A stretch of DNA of 64,000 nucleotides from Actinoplanes sichuanensis. GTDB lineage: Bacteria; Actinomycetota; Actinomycetes; Mycobacteriales; Micromonosporaceae. The DNA lies in contig NZ_AP028461.1 of the NCBI RefSeq assembly GCF_033097365.1, positions 10,009,501-10,073,500 on the forward strand. Direction: 5' to 3'. The translations under genes and the position numbers were made by a program. Positions within the stretch are counted from its first letter, which is position 1. Each line of letters starts with the position of its first letter. Under the pieces are notes generated by a model. That model had not been told where the DNA came from, did not search any database, and saw only the letters and a program-made list of their open reading frames with translations. Positions 9,455-18,675 of the stretch are shown here, piece after piece.

Positions 9455-10585
9455 ATGATCGGTCGGTTGGCCGCCGCGCTGTCCCGGGGCCGGGCGGGGC
9501 TGATGCTCGCCGTCCAGGCCGGGCTGGCCGCCGGTCTCGCCTGGTTCGTGGCGCACGACCTGTTCGGCCGCCCGATGCCGTTCTTCGCGCCGATCGCCGC
9601 GGTGATCGCGCTCGGCTCCTCGGTCGGGCAGCGGCTACGGCGTACCTCCGAGCTGGTCATCGGGGTCGCCGCCGGGATCGGCCTGGGTGACGGGATCATC
9701 CTGCTGATCGGTGCCGGCCCGATCCAGATCGGCGTGATCGTGCTGCTCGCGGTGCTGCTGGCCACCGCGGTCGGCGGCGGGGCGCCACTGATCGTGCAGT
9801 CCGCCTCCTCGGCCGTGCTGGTCGCCACCCTGACCTCGACCACCGGCCAGCCCTGGACGCGCTTCCTGGACGCTCTGGTGGGCGGCGGGATCGCCCTCGT
9901 CGTGATGACCGTGCTCCTGCCGCTCAACCCGCTCACCGTGGTCCGCCGGTCGGCCGATCCGGCGTTGCGGGCGTTCACCGGCGGGTTGTACGACGCGGCC
10001 GCGGGCCTGGCCGACGCCGACGCCGAGGTGGTGCGGGTCGCGGTCGAGCGGCTGCGGGCGGCCGAGGGTACCTTCGCGGCGTTCAGCGCGGCCATCGACG
10101 CGGCCCGGGAGAACGTGGCGTTCGCGCCGGCCCGGTGGCGGGCCCGAGGCGCCCTCGCCCAGTACGTGGACGGTGCCGCCCAGCTCACCTACGCGCTGCG
10201 CAACGTGCGGGTGCTGCTGCGCCGGGCCCAGACCGCGATCGAGGACCGGGAGCCGATCCCGGAGGTGCTGCCGGTCTCGGTGCGTCACCTCGGCGACGCG
10301 GTCGAGCTGCTCCGCCAGGAGTGGGACCGCGGTGACGAGCCGGTCGCCGCCCGGGAGCAGGCGCTGCGCGCGGTCGCCGAGTCGGGGCGCGCCTACCAGG
10401 CCGGGGTCGGCTACTCCGGAGGCGTGGTGGTGGCACAGACCCGGACCGCGGTGGCCGATCTGCTGCGCGCGACCGGGATCGAATACGCCGAGGCGACCCG
10501 TCGGGTACGTGACGCGATCGGCTGGCGGGGGCGGCCGCACGGGACGCGCCGTAAGCCGGGCCGGTCCGGATCGATGCCTTCGTGA
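9455..10585 (+). CDS. FUSC-family (aromatic acid exporter-like) membrane protein
   Basis: 376 aa. An N-terminal set of about six hydrophobic helices (residues 10-160), including FFAPIAAVIALGSSVGQR and a long run GVIVLLAVLLATAVGGG, matches the FUSC/ArAE integral membrane domain. A soluble, mostly helical C-terminal half follows. Members export aromatic acids or other small organic acids; the substrate here is unknown. ATG 9455 sits about 7 nt after a TAGGTT -10-like box, consistent with a leaderless mRNA. Confidence 0.82.
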   Translation: MIGRLAAALSRGRAGLMLAVQAGLAAGLAWFVAHDLFGRPMPFFAPIAAVIALGSSVGQRLRRTSELVIGVAAGIGLGDGIILLIGAGPIQIGVIVLLAVLLATAVGGGAPLIVQSASSAVLVATLTSTTGQPWTRFLDALVGGGIALVVMTVLLPLNPLTVVRRSADPALRAFTGGLYDAAAGLADADAEVVRVAVERLRAAEGTFAAFSAAIDAARENVAFAPARWRARGALAQYVDGAAQLTYALRNVRVLLRRAQTAIEDREPIPEVLPVSVRHLGDAVELLRQEWDRGDEPVAAREQALRAVAESGRAYQAGVGYSGGVVVAQTRTAVADLLRATGIEYAEATRRVRDAIGWRGRPHGTRRKPGRSGSMPS

Positions 10586-10642
10586 TCGGTTTCCGGCTCC
10601 TCGGGCCGGTCGCGCGGGGATCCGGTGACTACGCTGGCGGGC

Positions 10643-12475
10643 ATGGCCGATGTCTCGCCGAGCGGTACGCCCGATCCCGCCGACCGCCCGCAGTCCGTTC
10701 CTCCGGCCGTCTCGCCGCCGGAACCCTCGGCTGTCAACGACTCGTCGGCCGCCACGGAAGCCCCGGCGGCCCCGGCGCCGCTCGCTTTCGAGCCGCCGGT
10801 CTTCGGGGAGCCGGCGGTCCGGCCGTCGTCACCCGGCACTCCGCCGTTCTTCTCGGTTCCACAGGCCACGCCCGCTCAGCCACCCGCTCAGCCGGTTTTC
10901 GCGGCGCCTCCGCCGCTGCCGGTGACGACCGTTCCGCCGGGTAGCCCGGTGCCGCTTCCGCCGTACCCCGGGCTCAGTGACGCGGCGAAAGCCGCCGTCC
11001 CGGGCCGCCGCACCGGCTGGCGGCGCTGGCTGCCGATGACCATCGCGATCGCCGGGATCGCGATCGTCGCCATCGGCATGCTCACCTACCTCGGCTACAA
11101 CATCGGGATCACCGGCCTGGCGATCGGCCTGACCGCCGCCATCCTCCCGGTGCCGCTGCTGGCCAGCACCTTCGTCTGGCTGGACCGCTACGAGCCGGAG
11201 CCGACGAAGTACCTGGTCTTCTGCTTCGCCTGGGGCGCGGCGATCGCGACCGCGGTGGCCCTGTTGGTGAACACCGGTTCGGCCTGGCTGTTCGACAAGG
11301 TCGGCCTGCCCGACGCGTTGGTCGCGGTGCTGGTGGCGCCGTTCATCGAGGAGTCGATGAAGCTGCTCGGCCCGCTGCTGATCTTCTGGCGGCGGCGCTC
11401 CGAGTGGTCCGGCATGACCGACGGCATCGTCTACTGCGGCCTGTCCGCGCTCGGCTTCGCCATGGTGGAGAACGTGCTCTACCTGGGCGGCCACGGTTAT
11501 GCCGCGGGCGAGGCGGAGTATGGCCCGGCCACCGGCCTGCAGAACGTCTTCCTGATCTTCATCGTGCGGATCCTCTTCACCGGCTTCGCGCACCCGCTCT
11601 TCACCTCGATGGCCGGTATCGGCCTGGGCATCTCGGCGCGGTCCGGTAACCGGACCATCAGGTGGCTCGCCCCGGTCGCCGGTCTGCTGCTGGCGATGAT
11701 GCTGCACGGCATCTTCAACCTGCTGCCGACGCTGTCCGCCGCGACCGGCGAGACCATGATCATGTTGTACGGCTACCTGGGCTTCATGGTGCCGTTCTTC
11801 TTCGCGGTCGTCGGCCTGGCGATCGCCCTGCGCAGCTGGGAGGGTCGTCTGGCCGAGCGCGTGCTGTTCCGGTACGCGGAGGCCGGCTGGTTCGCCCCGG
11901 CCGAGGTGGCCGCGCTGGGCACACTCGGTCGTCGGCACGCCGCCCGGGAGTGGGCCCGCCGGGTGGCCGGGCCGGTCGGGCACCGGGCGATGCGTGCCTT
12001 CCAGTTCGCCGCGACCAGGCTCGCCCTGATCCGTGACGGCCTGGACCGCGGTCTACCCCGGACCCCGATCGACCTGCAGCGGGCCGTCGACGAGGAGCGG
12101 GAGCTGCTGGGCGCGATCACCAACTACCGGTCCGCGTTCGCCGGCCGTGATCCGCAGACGCCGCCGGCCTGGTGGGACGGGCGGAATTACCGGATCACCT
12201 TCCCGGACGGCGTGGTGCGTACCGTCGCGGCCCCACCGGAGCCGGTGATGCCGGTGCCGATCGTGCTGCCGCCGCCTCCCGCGCCGGTCTACGGCGGTCC
12301 CTACGGGGCGCCGACCGGTCCGTACGGCGGCCCGCCGCCGTTCGCTCAGCCGCCGTCCGGCCCGCCCGCTTACGGTCCGCCGCCGTCCGGTCCGCCCACT
12401 TTCGGTCAGCCGCAGTCTGGTCCGCCTTCTTACGGCCAGCCGCCGTTCGCGCCGCCGCCGCAGCAGCGGTGGTAG
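10643..12475 (+). CDS. PrsW-family intramembrane metalloprotease with proline-rich tails
   Basis: 610 aa. A disordered Pro/Ala-rich N-terminus (residues 1-120) precedes 8-9 hydrophobic helices carrying the PrsW motifs: FIEESMK (EExxK) at about 233-239, FAMVENVLY at about 273, HPLFTSMAGIG at about 318 and HGIFNLL near 355. These form the metalloprotease active site that in PrsW cleaves anti-sigma factors. A C-terminal cytosolic segment ends in repeated Y/F-G-x-P-x-S-GPP units. ATG 10643 follows a TACGCT box by 7 nt; an in-frame GTG at 10625 is an alternative. The substrate is unknown; no anti-sigma gene is adjacent. Confidence 0.88.
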   Translation: MADVSPSGTPDPADRPQSVPPAVSPPEPSAVNDSSAATEAPAAPAPLAFEPPVFGEPAVRPSSPGTPPFFSVPQATPAQPPAQPVFAAPPPLPVTTVPPGSPVPLPPYPGLSDAAKAAVPGRRTGWRRWLPMTIAIAGIAIVAIGMLTYLGYNIGITGLAIGLTAAILPVPLLASTFVWLDRYEPEPTKYLVFCFAWGAAIATAVALLVNTGSAWLFDKVGLPDALVAVLVAPFIEESMKLLGPLLIFWRRRSEWSGMTDGIVYCGLSALGFAMVENVLYLGGHGYAAGEAEYGPATGLQNVFLIFIVRILFTGFAHPLFTSMAGIGLGISARSGNRTIRWLAPVAGLLLAMMLHGIFNLLPTLSAATGETMIMLYGYLGFMVPFFFAVVGLAIALRSWEGRLAERVLFRYAEAGWFAPAEVAALGTLGRRHAAREWARRVAGPVGHRAMRAFQFAATRLALIRDGLDRGLPRTPIDLQRAVDEERELLGAITNYRSAFAGRDPQTPPAWWDGRNYRITFPDGVVRTVAAPPEPVMPVPIVLPPPPAPVYGGPYGAPTGPYGGPPPFAQPPSGPPAYGPPPSGPPTFGQPQSGPPSYGQPPFAPPPQQRW

Positions 12476-12482
12476 GGCGGCG

Positions 12483-12821
12483 TCAGAGGTAGAGGCCGGT
12501 GCCGTCCGACTCGACCCGGTTGGCCGCGACCGCGTGCACATCCCGCTCGCGTAGCAGCACGTATCCCTTGCCGTGCAGCTCGACCTCGGAGCGGTCATCC
12601 GGATCGAAGAGGACCCGGTCACCGACCACGATCGACCGGACGTTGGGGCCCACCCCGACCGCGGTGGCCCAGGACAGCCGCCGGCCCATCGTGGCGGTGG
12701 CCGGGATCACGATGCCGGCGGTCGATCGGCGCTCACCCTCGCCGCCGTCCTGGCGGACGAGGACGCGGTCGTGCAGCATGCGGATCGGCAGTCCGGTCTC
12801 GGTACGGGTGTCGGCACTCAC
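12483..12821 (-). CDS. GroES-like (Cpn10 fold) protein
   Basis: 112 aa. The order LHDRVLVR, STAGIVIP (mobile-loop region), GDRVLFDPDD, then YVLLRERDVHAV follows GroES/Cpn10. It is not next to groEL, and the mobile loop (GERRSTAGIVIP) differs from the usual KTAGGIVLP, so it may be a paralogue rather than the main co-chaperonin. GTG start at 12821. It converges on the PrsW gene with only 7 nt between stop codons. Confidence 0.75.
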   Translation of the reverse strand: MSADTRTETGLPIRMLHDRVLVRQDGGEGERRSTAGIVIPATATMGRRLSWATAVGVGPNVRSIVVGDRVLFDPDDRSEVELHGKGYVLLRERDVHAVAANRVESDGTGLYL

Positions 12822-12924
12822 GTTGCAGACGGTACGCCGCCGCCTGTCCGGCCCGTCGCCGGGTAAGGCGATGCGGGCATCCGCGTACTAGCGTGGCTAC
12901 TGCGCATTCGAGGTCGAGGGGGTT

Positions 12925-14184
12925 ATGCGGTTGAACCGCTTCCAGCGGGTCCGGGACAACCTGGCCAAGGCCTACGACGCGGGTCGGCAGTCGGTGCGGC
13001 AGGCCCGGGCCGACCGTTCGGCCGAGCCGGACCGGTATGACGAGTTCCTCCCGCCCCCGCAGGACGCGGAGATCGTGCACGCCTCGACGAACAGTCGCGA
13101 CGACGCCGACGTGCCGCAGCCGCTGCGGATCGCCGCCGCCTGGAGCTGGCGGATGATCGTGGTCGGCGTGATCGGCTGGGCGCTGCTCCGCCTGATCGGC
13201 ATGGTCAGCATCGTGGTCGTCCCGCTGGCCATCGCGCTGCTGCTGTCCGCACTGTTCGGCCCGGCGGTGGGCTGGCTGCTGCGCCTGCGCCTGCCCCGCT
13301 CGATGGCCACGTTCCTCGTCCTGGTCACCGGCATCGGCCTGCTCGTGGGCACGCTGACCCTGGTGGTGAACGAGTTCATCGCCGGTGTGCCGAAACTGAC
13401 CGAGAACGCGGCGGCCGGTGTCAACCAGATCCAGACCTGGGCCAAGACCGGTCCGCTGCACCTCTCCAACGACCAGGTGGCGCAGGGCATCGCGGCGGCC
13501 CAGGAGTGGGTGAACTCGAATACGGCCGCGCTGACCTCGACCGGTATCGCCACCGTCGCGACCATCGCCGAGCTGGTCACCGGCATGCTCCTGGTGATCT
13601 TCGCGACCTTCTTCTTCCTGCGTGACGGGCGGCAGATCTGGCGGTTCATCGTCCGGCTGTTCCCGGTGAACGCCCGCTGGTCGCTGGCCGACGCGGGTGA
13701 CGCCGGCTGGCGCACGCTCGGCGCCTATGTGCGGGCCACCGTGCTGGTCGCGTTCATCGACGCGGTCGGCATCGGCCTGGCGTTGGTGGTGCTCGAGGTG
13801 GAGTTCGCGTTTCCGCTGGCCGCACTGGTGTTCCTGGGTGCGTTCGTGCCGATCGTCGGCGCCAGTGTGTCCGGCGCGGTGGCCGTGCTGGTGGCGCTGG
13901 TCGACGAGGGTTGGGTGATCGCGCTGATCACGCTGGGCGCGGTGATCCTGGTTCAGCAGATCGAGGGACACGTGCTCCAGCCGCTGATCATGGGTCGGGC
14001 GGTGTCGGTGCACCCGCTCGCGGTGATCATCGGGATCGCGTGCGGCGTGGTGCTGGCCGGGATCATCGGCGCGCTGGTGGCCGTACCGCTGATAGCGGTT
14101 CTGAACACCGCGGTCCGCCGGCTGTCCCGCCGGCGCCCGGAGGTCCCACCACACGCCGAGGTGGTGACCACCGGCGGCGCATGA
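12925..14184 (+). CDS. AI-2E family transporter (PerM-like)
   Basis: 419 aa. A hydrophilic N-terminus of about 70 aa is followed by seven to eight hydrophobic helices and family blocks TFFFLRDG (about 228), FVPIVGA (about 308) and QQIEGHVLQPLIMGR (about 350). The family exports small molecules or ions; the original link to autoinducer-2 is not general. The start is supported by a GAGGGGG ribosome site 3-4 nt before ATG 12925. The gene ends at a strong terminator. Confidence 0.88.
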   Translation: MRLNRFQRVRDNLAKAYDAGRQSVRQARADRSAEPDRYDEFLPPPQDAEIVHASTNSRDDADVPQPLRIAAAWSWRMIVVGVIGWALLRLIGMVSIVVVPLAIALLLSALFGPAVGWLLRLRLPRSMATFLVLVTGIGLLVGTLTLVVNEFIAGVPKLTENAAAGVNQIQTWAKTGPLHLSNDQVAQGIAAAQEWVNSNTAALTSTGIATVATIAELVTGMLLVIFATFFFLRDGRQIWRFIVRLFPVNARWSLADAGDAGWRTLGAYVRATVLVAFIDAVGIGLALVVLEVEFAFPLAALVFLGAFVPIVGASVSGAVAVLVALVDEGWVIALITLGAVILVQQIEGHVLQPLIMGRAVSVHPLAVIIGIACGVVLAGIIGALVAVPLIAVLNTAVRRLSRRRPEVPPHAEVVTTGGA

Positions 14185-14215
14185 AAATGGGGGCCCCGAG
14201 GGGCCCCCATTTTTC
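14184..14215. terminator. Bidirectional rho-independent terminator
   Basis: Nearly perfect palindrome, AAAATGGGGGCCCC / GGGGCCCCCATTTT, flanked by A- and T-tracts on either side. It overlaps the stop of the AI-2E gene and lies 14 nt from the stop of the convergent DUF1416 gene, so it serves both. Confidence 0.92.
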
Positions 14216-14228
14216 AACAGAGCGTGGG

Positions 14229-14576
14229 TCAGACGGTCGCCACGTTCAGGGCGATCTCGTTGACGCCGCGGGCGGCGTCGACGGCCAGCTCGCCGTTGCC
14301 GTGCCGGCTGAGCGCCCGCACGGTCCACGAGCCGGGCGCCGCGAAGAAGCGGAACACACCTTCGGGCGACGAGACCACCTCGGCGGTGAACTCGCCGGCC
14401 CCGTCCAGCAGACGCACGTACGCGCCGCCGACGACCTCGTCGTCCGCGTTCCGGACGACACCGGTGATGACCGTCTCCTTGGCCAGGTCCACGCTGCTGG
14501 GGAGGGGCGCGGACTGGTCTGGGGCGGCGCAGCCGGCCGGCAGGTCGGCGGTCACATTGCTAGTGGGCACAGTCAT
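14229..14576 (-). CDS. DUF1416 protein (SseC-like partner of sulfurtransferase)
   Basis: 115 aa with the DUF1416 core: ITGVVRNADDEVVGGAYVR, then GEFTAEVV and FRFFAAPGSW, a prealbumin-like beta fold. In mycobacteria the homologue (SseC) is always next to the thiosulfate sulfurtransferase CysA, as here, 2 nt downstream of it. This supports a shared role in sulfur transfer, but no activity is established from sequence. ATG start at 14576. Confidence 0.85.
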   Translation of the reverse strand: MTVPTSNVTADLPAGCAAPDQSAPLPSSVDLAKETVITGVVRNADDEVVGGAYVRLLDGAGEFTAEVVSSPEGVFRFFAAPGSWTVRALSRHGNGELAVDAARGVNEIALNVATV

Positions 14577-14578
14577 GA

Positions 14579-15427
14579 TCAGGCCTTTCCGGGCTCGTCG
14601 CCGAGGGCGATCGGCACACCGATGAGGGAGCCGTACTCGGTCCACGAACCGTCGTAGTTCTTCACGTTCTCGTGGCCGAGGATCTCCTTGAGCACGAACC
14701 AGGTGTGCGAGGAACGCTCGCCGATCCGGCAGTACGCGATGGTGTCCTTGCTGCCGTCGAGGCCGGCCTCGCCGTAGATCTTGGCGAGCTCCTCGTCGGA
14801 CTTGAAGGTGCCGTCCTCATTGGCGGCCTTGCTCCACGGCACGCTGATCGCGGTCGGGATGTGGCCGGCCCGCTGCGACTGCTCCTGCGGCAGGTGCGCC
14901 GGAGCGAGCAGGCGGCCCGCGAACTCGTCGGGGCTGCGGACGTCGACCAGGTTCTTCACGCCGATGGCCTGGACGACCTCGTCACGGAACGCGCGGATCT
15001 CCAGGTTCGGAGCCTTGGCGGTGTAGGAGGTCTTCGCCCGCACCGGCACGTCCTTGGAGTAGACGCGAGCGTCCAGCTCCCACTTCTTGCGGCCGCCGTC
15101 GATCAGGCGGACCTGCTCGTGGCCGTACAGCTTGAAGTACCAGTACGCGTAGGCCGCGAACCAGTTGTTGTTGCCGCCGTACAGGATCACGGTGTCGTCG
15201 TTGGAGATGCCCCGCTCGGACAGCAGCGCCTCGAACTGCTCCTGGTTGACGAAGTCCCGGCGGATCGGGTCCTGCAGGTCCTTCTTCCAGTCCAGCTTGA
15301 TGGCGCCGGGGATGTGGCCGCCGTCGTAGGCGGTGGTGTCCTCGTCGACCTCGACGAAGACGAGGCCCGGGGTCTCCAGGTTCTGCTCGGCCCACTCGGC
15401 CGAGACGAGTGCGGTGTCGCGACTCAT
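14579..15427 (-). CDS. cysA: Thiosulfate sulfurtransferase (rhodanese, CysA/SseA type)
   Basis: 282 aa, two rhodanese domains. The N-terminal inactive domain has VDEDTTAYDGGHIPGAI. The C-terminal catalytic domain has LVDVRSPDEFAG and the active-site loop CRIGERSS with Cys near residue 233. It moves sulfane sulfur from thiosulfate to cyanide or thiols in the cytoplasm. Transcribed with the DUF1416 gene, after a 25-aa Cys-rich leader peptide (15614-15691) that probably links expression to cysteine supply. RBS AGGGAG precedes ATG 15427. Confidence 0.92.
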   Translation of the reverse strand: MSRDTALVSAEWAEQNLETPGLVFVEVDEDTTAYDGGHIPGAIKLDWKKDLQDPIRRDFVNQEQFEALLSERGISNDDTVILYGGNNNWFAAYAYWYFKLYGHEQVRLIDGGRKKWELDARVYSKDVPVRAKTSYTAKAPNLEIRAFRDEVVQAIGVKNLVDVRSPDEFAGRLLAPAHLPQEQSQRAGHIPTAISVPWSKAANEDGTFKSDEELAKIYGEAGLDGSKDTIAYCRIGERSSHTWFVLKEILGHENVKNYDGSWTEYGSLIGVPIALGDEPGKA

Positions 15428-15613
15428 CGGTTCACTCCCTGTGGAAGGTGGGTGGAGGGAGAGTCAGCGCACGGAGAGAGCTGTTGTCGCACTCCGCGCG
15501 GACCCATCGGTAGGTGGGATCACGGGCTGCTGTGCGACGGCGCCACTGCCGGGCAAGTAAGTGCCCTTGGCCTAGCTAGAGCTTCAGAAGGTGCTCAGCA
15601 CGAGGTGGCCCCG

Positions 15614-15691
15614 TCAGTTGACGGGACGACACAGGCACGCGGCCACGCGGCACAGGTCGACCGCGCGCCTTTTCGTGAGCAACAGGCTCAT
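15614..15691 (-). CDS. Cys-rich leader peptide upstream of sulfurtransferase operon
   Basis: 25 codons, MSLLLTKRRAVDLCRV followed by AACLCRPVN and a stop. It matches the LTxRxxVDLCRxxxxLCR pattern of actinobacterial sulfur-gene leader peptides (established knowledge). Three Cys codons fall in the last 12. A TAGGGT box at 15700-15705 puts transcription start at or just before the ATG, so it should be leaderless. The 186 nt between its stop and cysA would be the regulated stretch (inference). It accounts for part of the 333-nt gap between cysA and the DUF2993 gene; the rest holds no other gene I can support. Confidence 0.8.
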   Translation of the reverse strand: MSLLLTKRRAVDLCRVAACLCRPVN

Positions 15692-15760
15692 GAGAAACGA
15701 CCCTACCAGCGGGCCCAACTCTCGGAACAGGTCCGACCACGATCCGGGATCGGACGGTCG

Positions 15761-16549
15761 TCACACTCCCGCGGCGGCCAGGTTGACGTCGCTCGCCCCG
15801 AAGGTGACCCGCAGCCCCTCCGGAAGCGGCTGCAACTCCTGGATCACCAGGTTCAACGGCAGCTTCGGCACGTCCAGTTCGAAGGCCATCTGCTCGATGA
15901 ACGCGTCGACCTGACCCTGGATCAGCGGATTTACGGTCAGACCCGGCGTGTTCACATCGGAGAAACGAACCTGCACCTTGCCGTCAGTGACCTTGAGCTC
16001 GGCCGCGGCGGTCAGCGGGATCTCCTGGGTCTGTGTGACCGCCAGCACTCCGGAGCCGACCAGCTTGCCGTCCTTCTCGGCCAGCTTCAGGTCCTTCTGG
16101 CCGGTGGCCTCGGCGAGCAGCTGGTAGTTGATGGTGCCGGTACCGGTGACCGAGCCGGCCACCACGTCACCGCCGCCGCGCAGGGCGCTCAGCGGCGCCG
16201 TCACGTTCCGGGCCCGGATGTCCAGCAGGTCCATCCGGACGGTCTCGCCGGTGCCGGTCTGCGCCTTGAAGTCGGGCAGCTCGATCCGGATCTCCTCGTA
16301 CTTCCCGGCCAGCACCTGGGTGAGGAACGGGACGCCGGCGATGGTGACGATCGGGCGGCTGCTCTCCGCCTTCTGGTTCGCCACCTCGGTGGCCACCTTC
16401 TCGGCGAGGACGTTCTCGGCGTACGAGTTGCTGAAACGGTCCAGCACCACGACCCCGACGAGCAGGAAGACGAGCAGGGTCAGGACGACGACCCGTAGGG
16501 TGCGCCCCCGGCGACGGCGGGGACGATCCGATCCGTACACCTCGGCCAC
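15761..16549 (-). CDS. DUF2993 (LmeA-like) lipid-binding envelope protein
   Basis: 262 aa. A basic n-region (DRPRRRRGR) and one hydrophobic helix (VVVLTLLVFLLVGVVVL, about residues 19-35) anchor it in the membrane. The exported part has the DUF2993 pattern: PIVTIAGVPFLTQVLAGKYEEI, then ARNVTAPLSAL and INYQLLAEATG. Mycobacterial LmeA binds phospholipid and supports lipomannan elongation; a comparable envelope role is an inference. ATG 16549. Confidence 0.85.
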   Translation of the reverse strand: MAEVYGSDRPRRRRGRTLRVVVLTLLVFLLVGVVVLDRFSNSYAENVLAEKVATEVANQKAESSRPIVTIAGVPFLTQVLAGKYEEIRIELPDFKAQTGTGETVRMDLLDIRARNVTAPLSALRGGGDVVAGSVTGTGTINYQLLAEATGQKDLKLAEKDGKLVGSGVLAVTQTQEIPLTAAAELKVTDGKVQVRFSDVNTPGLTVNPLIQGQVDAFIEQMAFELDVPKLPLNLVIQELQPLPEGLRVTFGASDVNLAAAGV

Positions 16550-16620
16550 TGTTCCTCCCGAATCACCGCTCTGTCCTGAGGAACGTACATGCCCGCGCCC
16601 AGGGTTCAGCGAAACGGCTT

Positions 16621-16662
16621 TGCCGAGACGGAAGAGTGCTCTGCCGAGACGGAAGGGTCAGG
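16621..16662. repeat. 21-bp tandem duplication at a gene 3' end
   Basis: Two adjacent 21-bp units (16621-16641, 16642-16662) share TGCCGAGACGGAAG and differ at their ends. The second unit contains the stop codon of the membrane protein ending at 16658. Confidence 0.75.
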
Positions 16663-17650
16663 AGAGGTACAGGTGTACTGACAGATAGGTGGCCACCGCG
16701 GTCAGCGCGAACCCGCCGAGCGGCCCCTGCATGTGCCGGGCCAGCCAGAACGTCGGCGCCTCACCGGCCAGCCGGCGGCCCGCCTCGCCGAAATTCACCG
16801 CCAGGTCGACCAGTTGCGCGGCCACCGCGGCGACCAGGCCGAGGACCGCACCCTTGGTCGGGTCGAACGGCAGCACCATGTAACTGCCGAGCACCGCCGA
16901 CGCGAGGGTGCCCAGCATGGCGCCGAGCACGATGCCGGTCGCACCCCGCGGCACCTGCGCGGCGATCCGCGGCTTGGGGAAGATCGCGTCGGTGACCCGG
17001 GCGACCAGCAGGGCCACCCCGGCGCCGGTGCAGCAGATCAGGATCGCCGGTGCGCCGAGCGGCTCCCGGACCAGCGTGATCAGCACCGCGTAGGAGATCG
17101 CCCCACACACGATGAGCAGTGTGGTCCGCCACGAGTCCTTGGCCCGCTGCCGGTCCTCGGCCCGGATCACCTGGGCCACGATGGCCGCCGCGAAACCGCC
17201 CAGACCCACCCAGAACAGCGGCAGTAGGGCGCCCGGCTCGCCGGTGACGGCCAGATAGTCGGCGCCCAGTGCGGCCACCGCGACCACTCCGGCGGTCGCG
17301 CCCGCCGCCGGTGGCTGGAGCGCCATGGTCCACGCGAGAAGACCGAGCAACTGCACCCCGAAGAGCACGATCGCGTACGACACCCGCGCGCCCGGCCCGG
17401 TGACGTGACTGCCGACGATCAGTGCCACGGCGAGAAGCACCGCGAATCCACCGATCGCCGCCGACAGTTGCGGCCGGACCGGGAGGATCTGGATCTCTTC
17501 GAAATCCTCCTCGTCCTCCGGCTCCGACGAGGGTGACGTCTCCTCGTCGTCCTCGGGGACGGCGCCGTAGAACCCGGCCTTGGGCCGGCCCGGGTTCATG
17601 CGGGCGACCTGCTGAGAGGCCTCGGCGTCCCAGGGGTCGTCGTTCGGCAT
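16658..17650 (-). CDS. Uncharacterised polytopic membrane protein
   Basis: 330 aa. An acidic cytosolic N-terminus (EDDEETSPSSEPEDEEDFEE at about residues 33-52) is followed by roughly eight hydrophobic helices. The C-terminus (FWLARHMQGPLGGFALTA, then VATYLSVHLYLS) faintly resembles the end of phosphatidate cytidylyltransferase-like proteins, but no catalytic signature is present, so I assign no function. ATG 17650 is chosen; an in-frame GTG lies at 17662. It is divergent from glnR; the 287-nt gap between them holds promoters and a TAAGGT box near 17824, with nothing else visible. Confidence 0.72.
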   Translation of the reverse strand: MPNDDPWDAEASQQVARMNPGRPKAGFYGAVPEDDEETSPSSEPEDEEDFEEIQILPVRPQLSAAIGGFAVLLAVALIVGSHVTGPGARVSYAIVLFGVQLLGLLAWTMALQPPAAGATAGVVAVAALGADYLAVTGEPGALLPLFWVGLGGFAAAIVAQVIRAEDRQRAKDSWRTTLLIVCGAISYAVLITLVREPLGAPAILICCTGAGVALLVARVTDAIFPKPRIAAQVPRGATGIVLGAMLGTLASAVLGSYMVLPFDPTKGAVLGLVAAVAAQLVDLAVNFGEAGRRLAGEAPTFWLARHMQGPLGGFALTAVATYLSVHLYLS

Positions 17651-17937
17651 AGAGGGAAACACGACTGCGATCGTGCCAGACCGGTGACCGTCGTCCCAAT
17701 CGCTGCCGTGGGGAGATCGCCACTCAGGTAAAAGGCTGGTTACGAATCCACCGTTCGGTCACCTACCGGGCGTTCTCTATATCACTTGCGGGCGCGACCA
17801 GGGTGTCAGACCTGATGCATCGGTTAAGGTGAGCGCAACCCACCCGTCGGTGACGCCGGGCCCCATTCTCCGGTGGCGAAGCCCCGTGGCTTTCGCAGAC
17901 CGGGTCACCCGAGCGGCTCCACGCCGCGAGGACGGAG

Positions 17938-18660
17938 GTGAGTGTGGAGATCCTTCTGCTGGTCACGGCACGTGCCGGTGAGCCCTCTGCCGTATTGCCC
18001 GCTCTGGACCTTCTGCCCCACTCGGTTCGTACTGCTCCGCGTGACGTGCGCACGCTGGTCTCCGGGCCCAGTCCCGACGCGGTCCTGGTCGATGCCCGCT
18101 CCGAGCTCTCGGAGGCGCGTGCCACCTGCCGCATGCTGCACGCCACCGGCATCGGTGTCCCGCTGGTCGCGGTCGTCACCGAGGCCGGTCTGATCGCGCT
18201 GAACGCGGACTGGGGCGTCGACGACGTGATCCTGGCCAGCGCCGGCCCGGCCGAGGTGGAGGCGCGGCTGCGTCTCGCGGTCGGCCGCCTCAACAACGCG
18301 ACCGCCGGCGCCGGCGGTTCGATCCGCGCAGGTGAGCTCAACATCGACCCGGACACCTACGCCGCGAAGCTCAAGGGTCGTCCGCTCGACCTCACCTACA
18401 AGGAGTTCGAGCTGCTCAAGTTCCTCGCCCAGCACCCGGGCCGGGTCTTCACCCGCGACCAGCTGCTGCGTGAGGTCTGGGGTTACGACTACTTCGGCGG
18501 TACTCGTACGGTCGACGTGCACGTCCGTCGCCTGCGGGCCAAGCTCGGCTCGGAGTATGAGTCGATGATCGGCACGGTCCGCCAGGTGGGCTACAAGTTC
18601 GTGGTCCCGCCGTCCGGCCGTCAGCTGCCGGACAACGAGCCGGTCTCCCTTCCGGTCTGA
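17938..18660 (+). CDS. glnR: OmpR-type nitrogen regulator GlnR
   Basis: 240 aa. A receiver-like N-terminal domain has a single conserved Asp (VLVDAR, D52) but lacks the usual acidic pocket and lysine. The C-terminal winged helix (about 125-225) carries [33 protein letters not shown] and [15 protein letters not shown]. Sequence and gene order (glnR then mshD then phosphate genes) match mycobacterial GlnR (Rv0818-Rv0819-Rv0820). It should control ammonium assimilation genes as a phosphorylation-independent dimer (known for the family). GTG start at 17938; a second GTG two codons later is possible. Confidence 0.88.
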   Translation: MSVEILLLVTARAGEPSAVLPALDLLPHSVRTAPRDVRTLVSGPSPDAVLVDARSELSEARATCRMLHATGIGVPLVAVVTEAGLIALNADWGVDDVILASAGPAEVEARLRLAVGRLNNATAGAGGSIRAGELNIDPDTYAAKLKGRPLDLTYKEFELLKFLAQHPGRVFTRDQLLREVWGYDYFGGTRTVDVHVRRLRAKLGSEYESMIGTVRQVGYKFVVPPSGRQLPDNEPVSLPV

Positions 18661-18675
18661 TCTAGAGTTCCTTCC

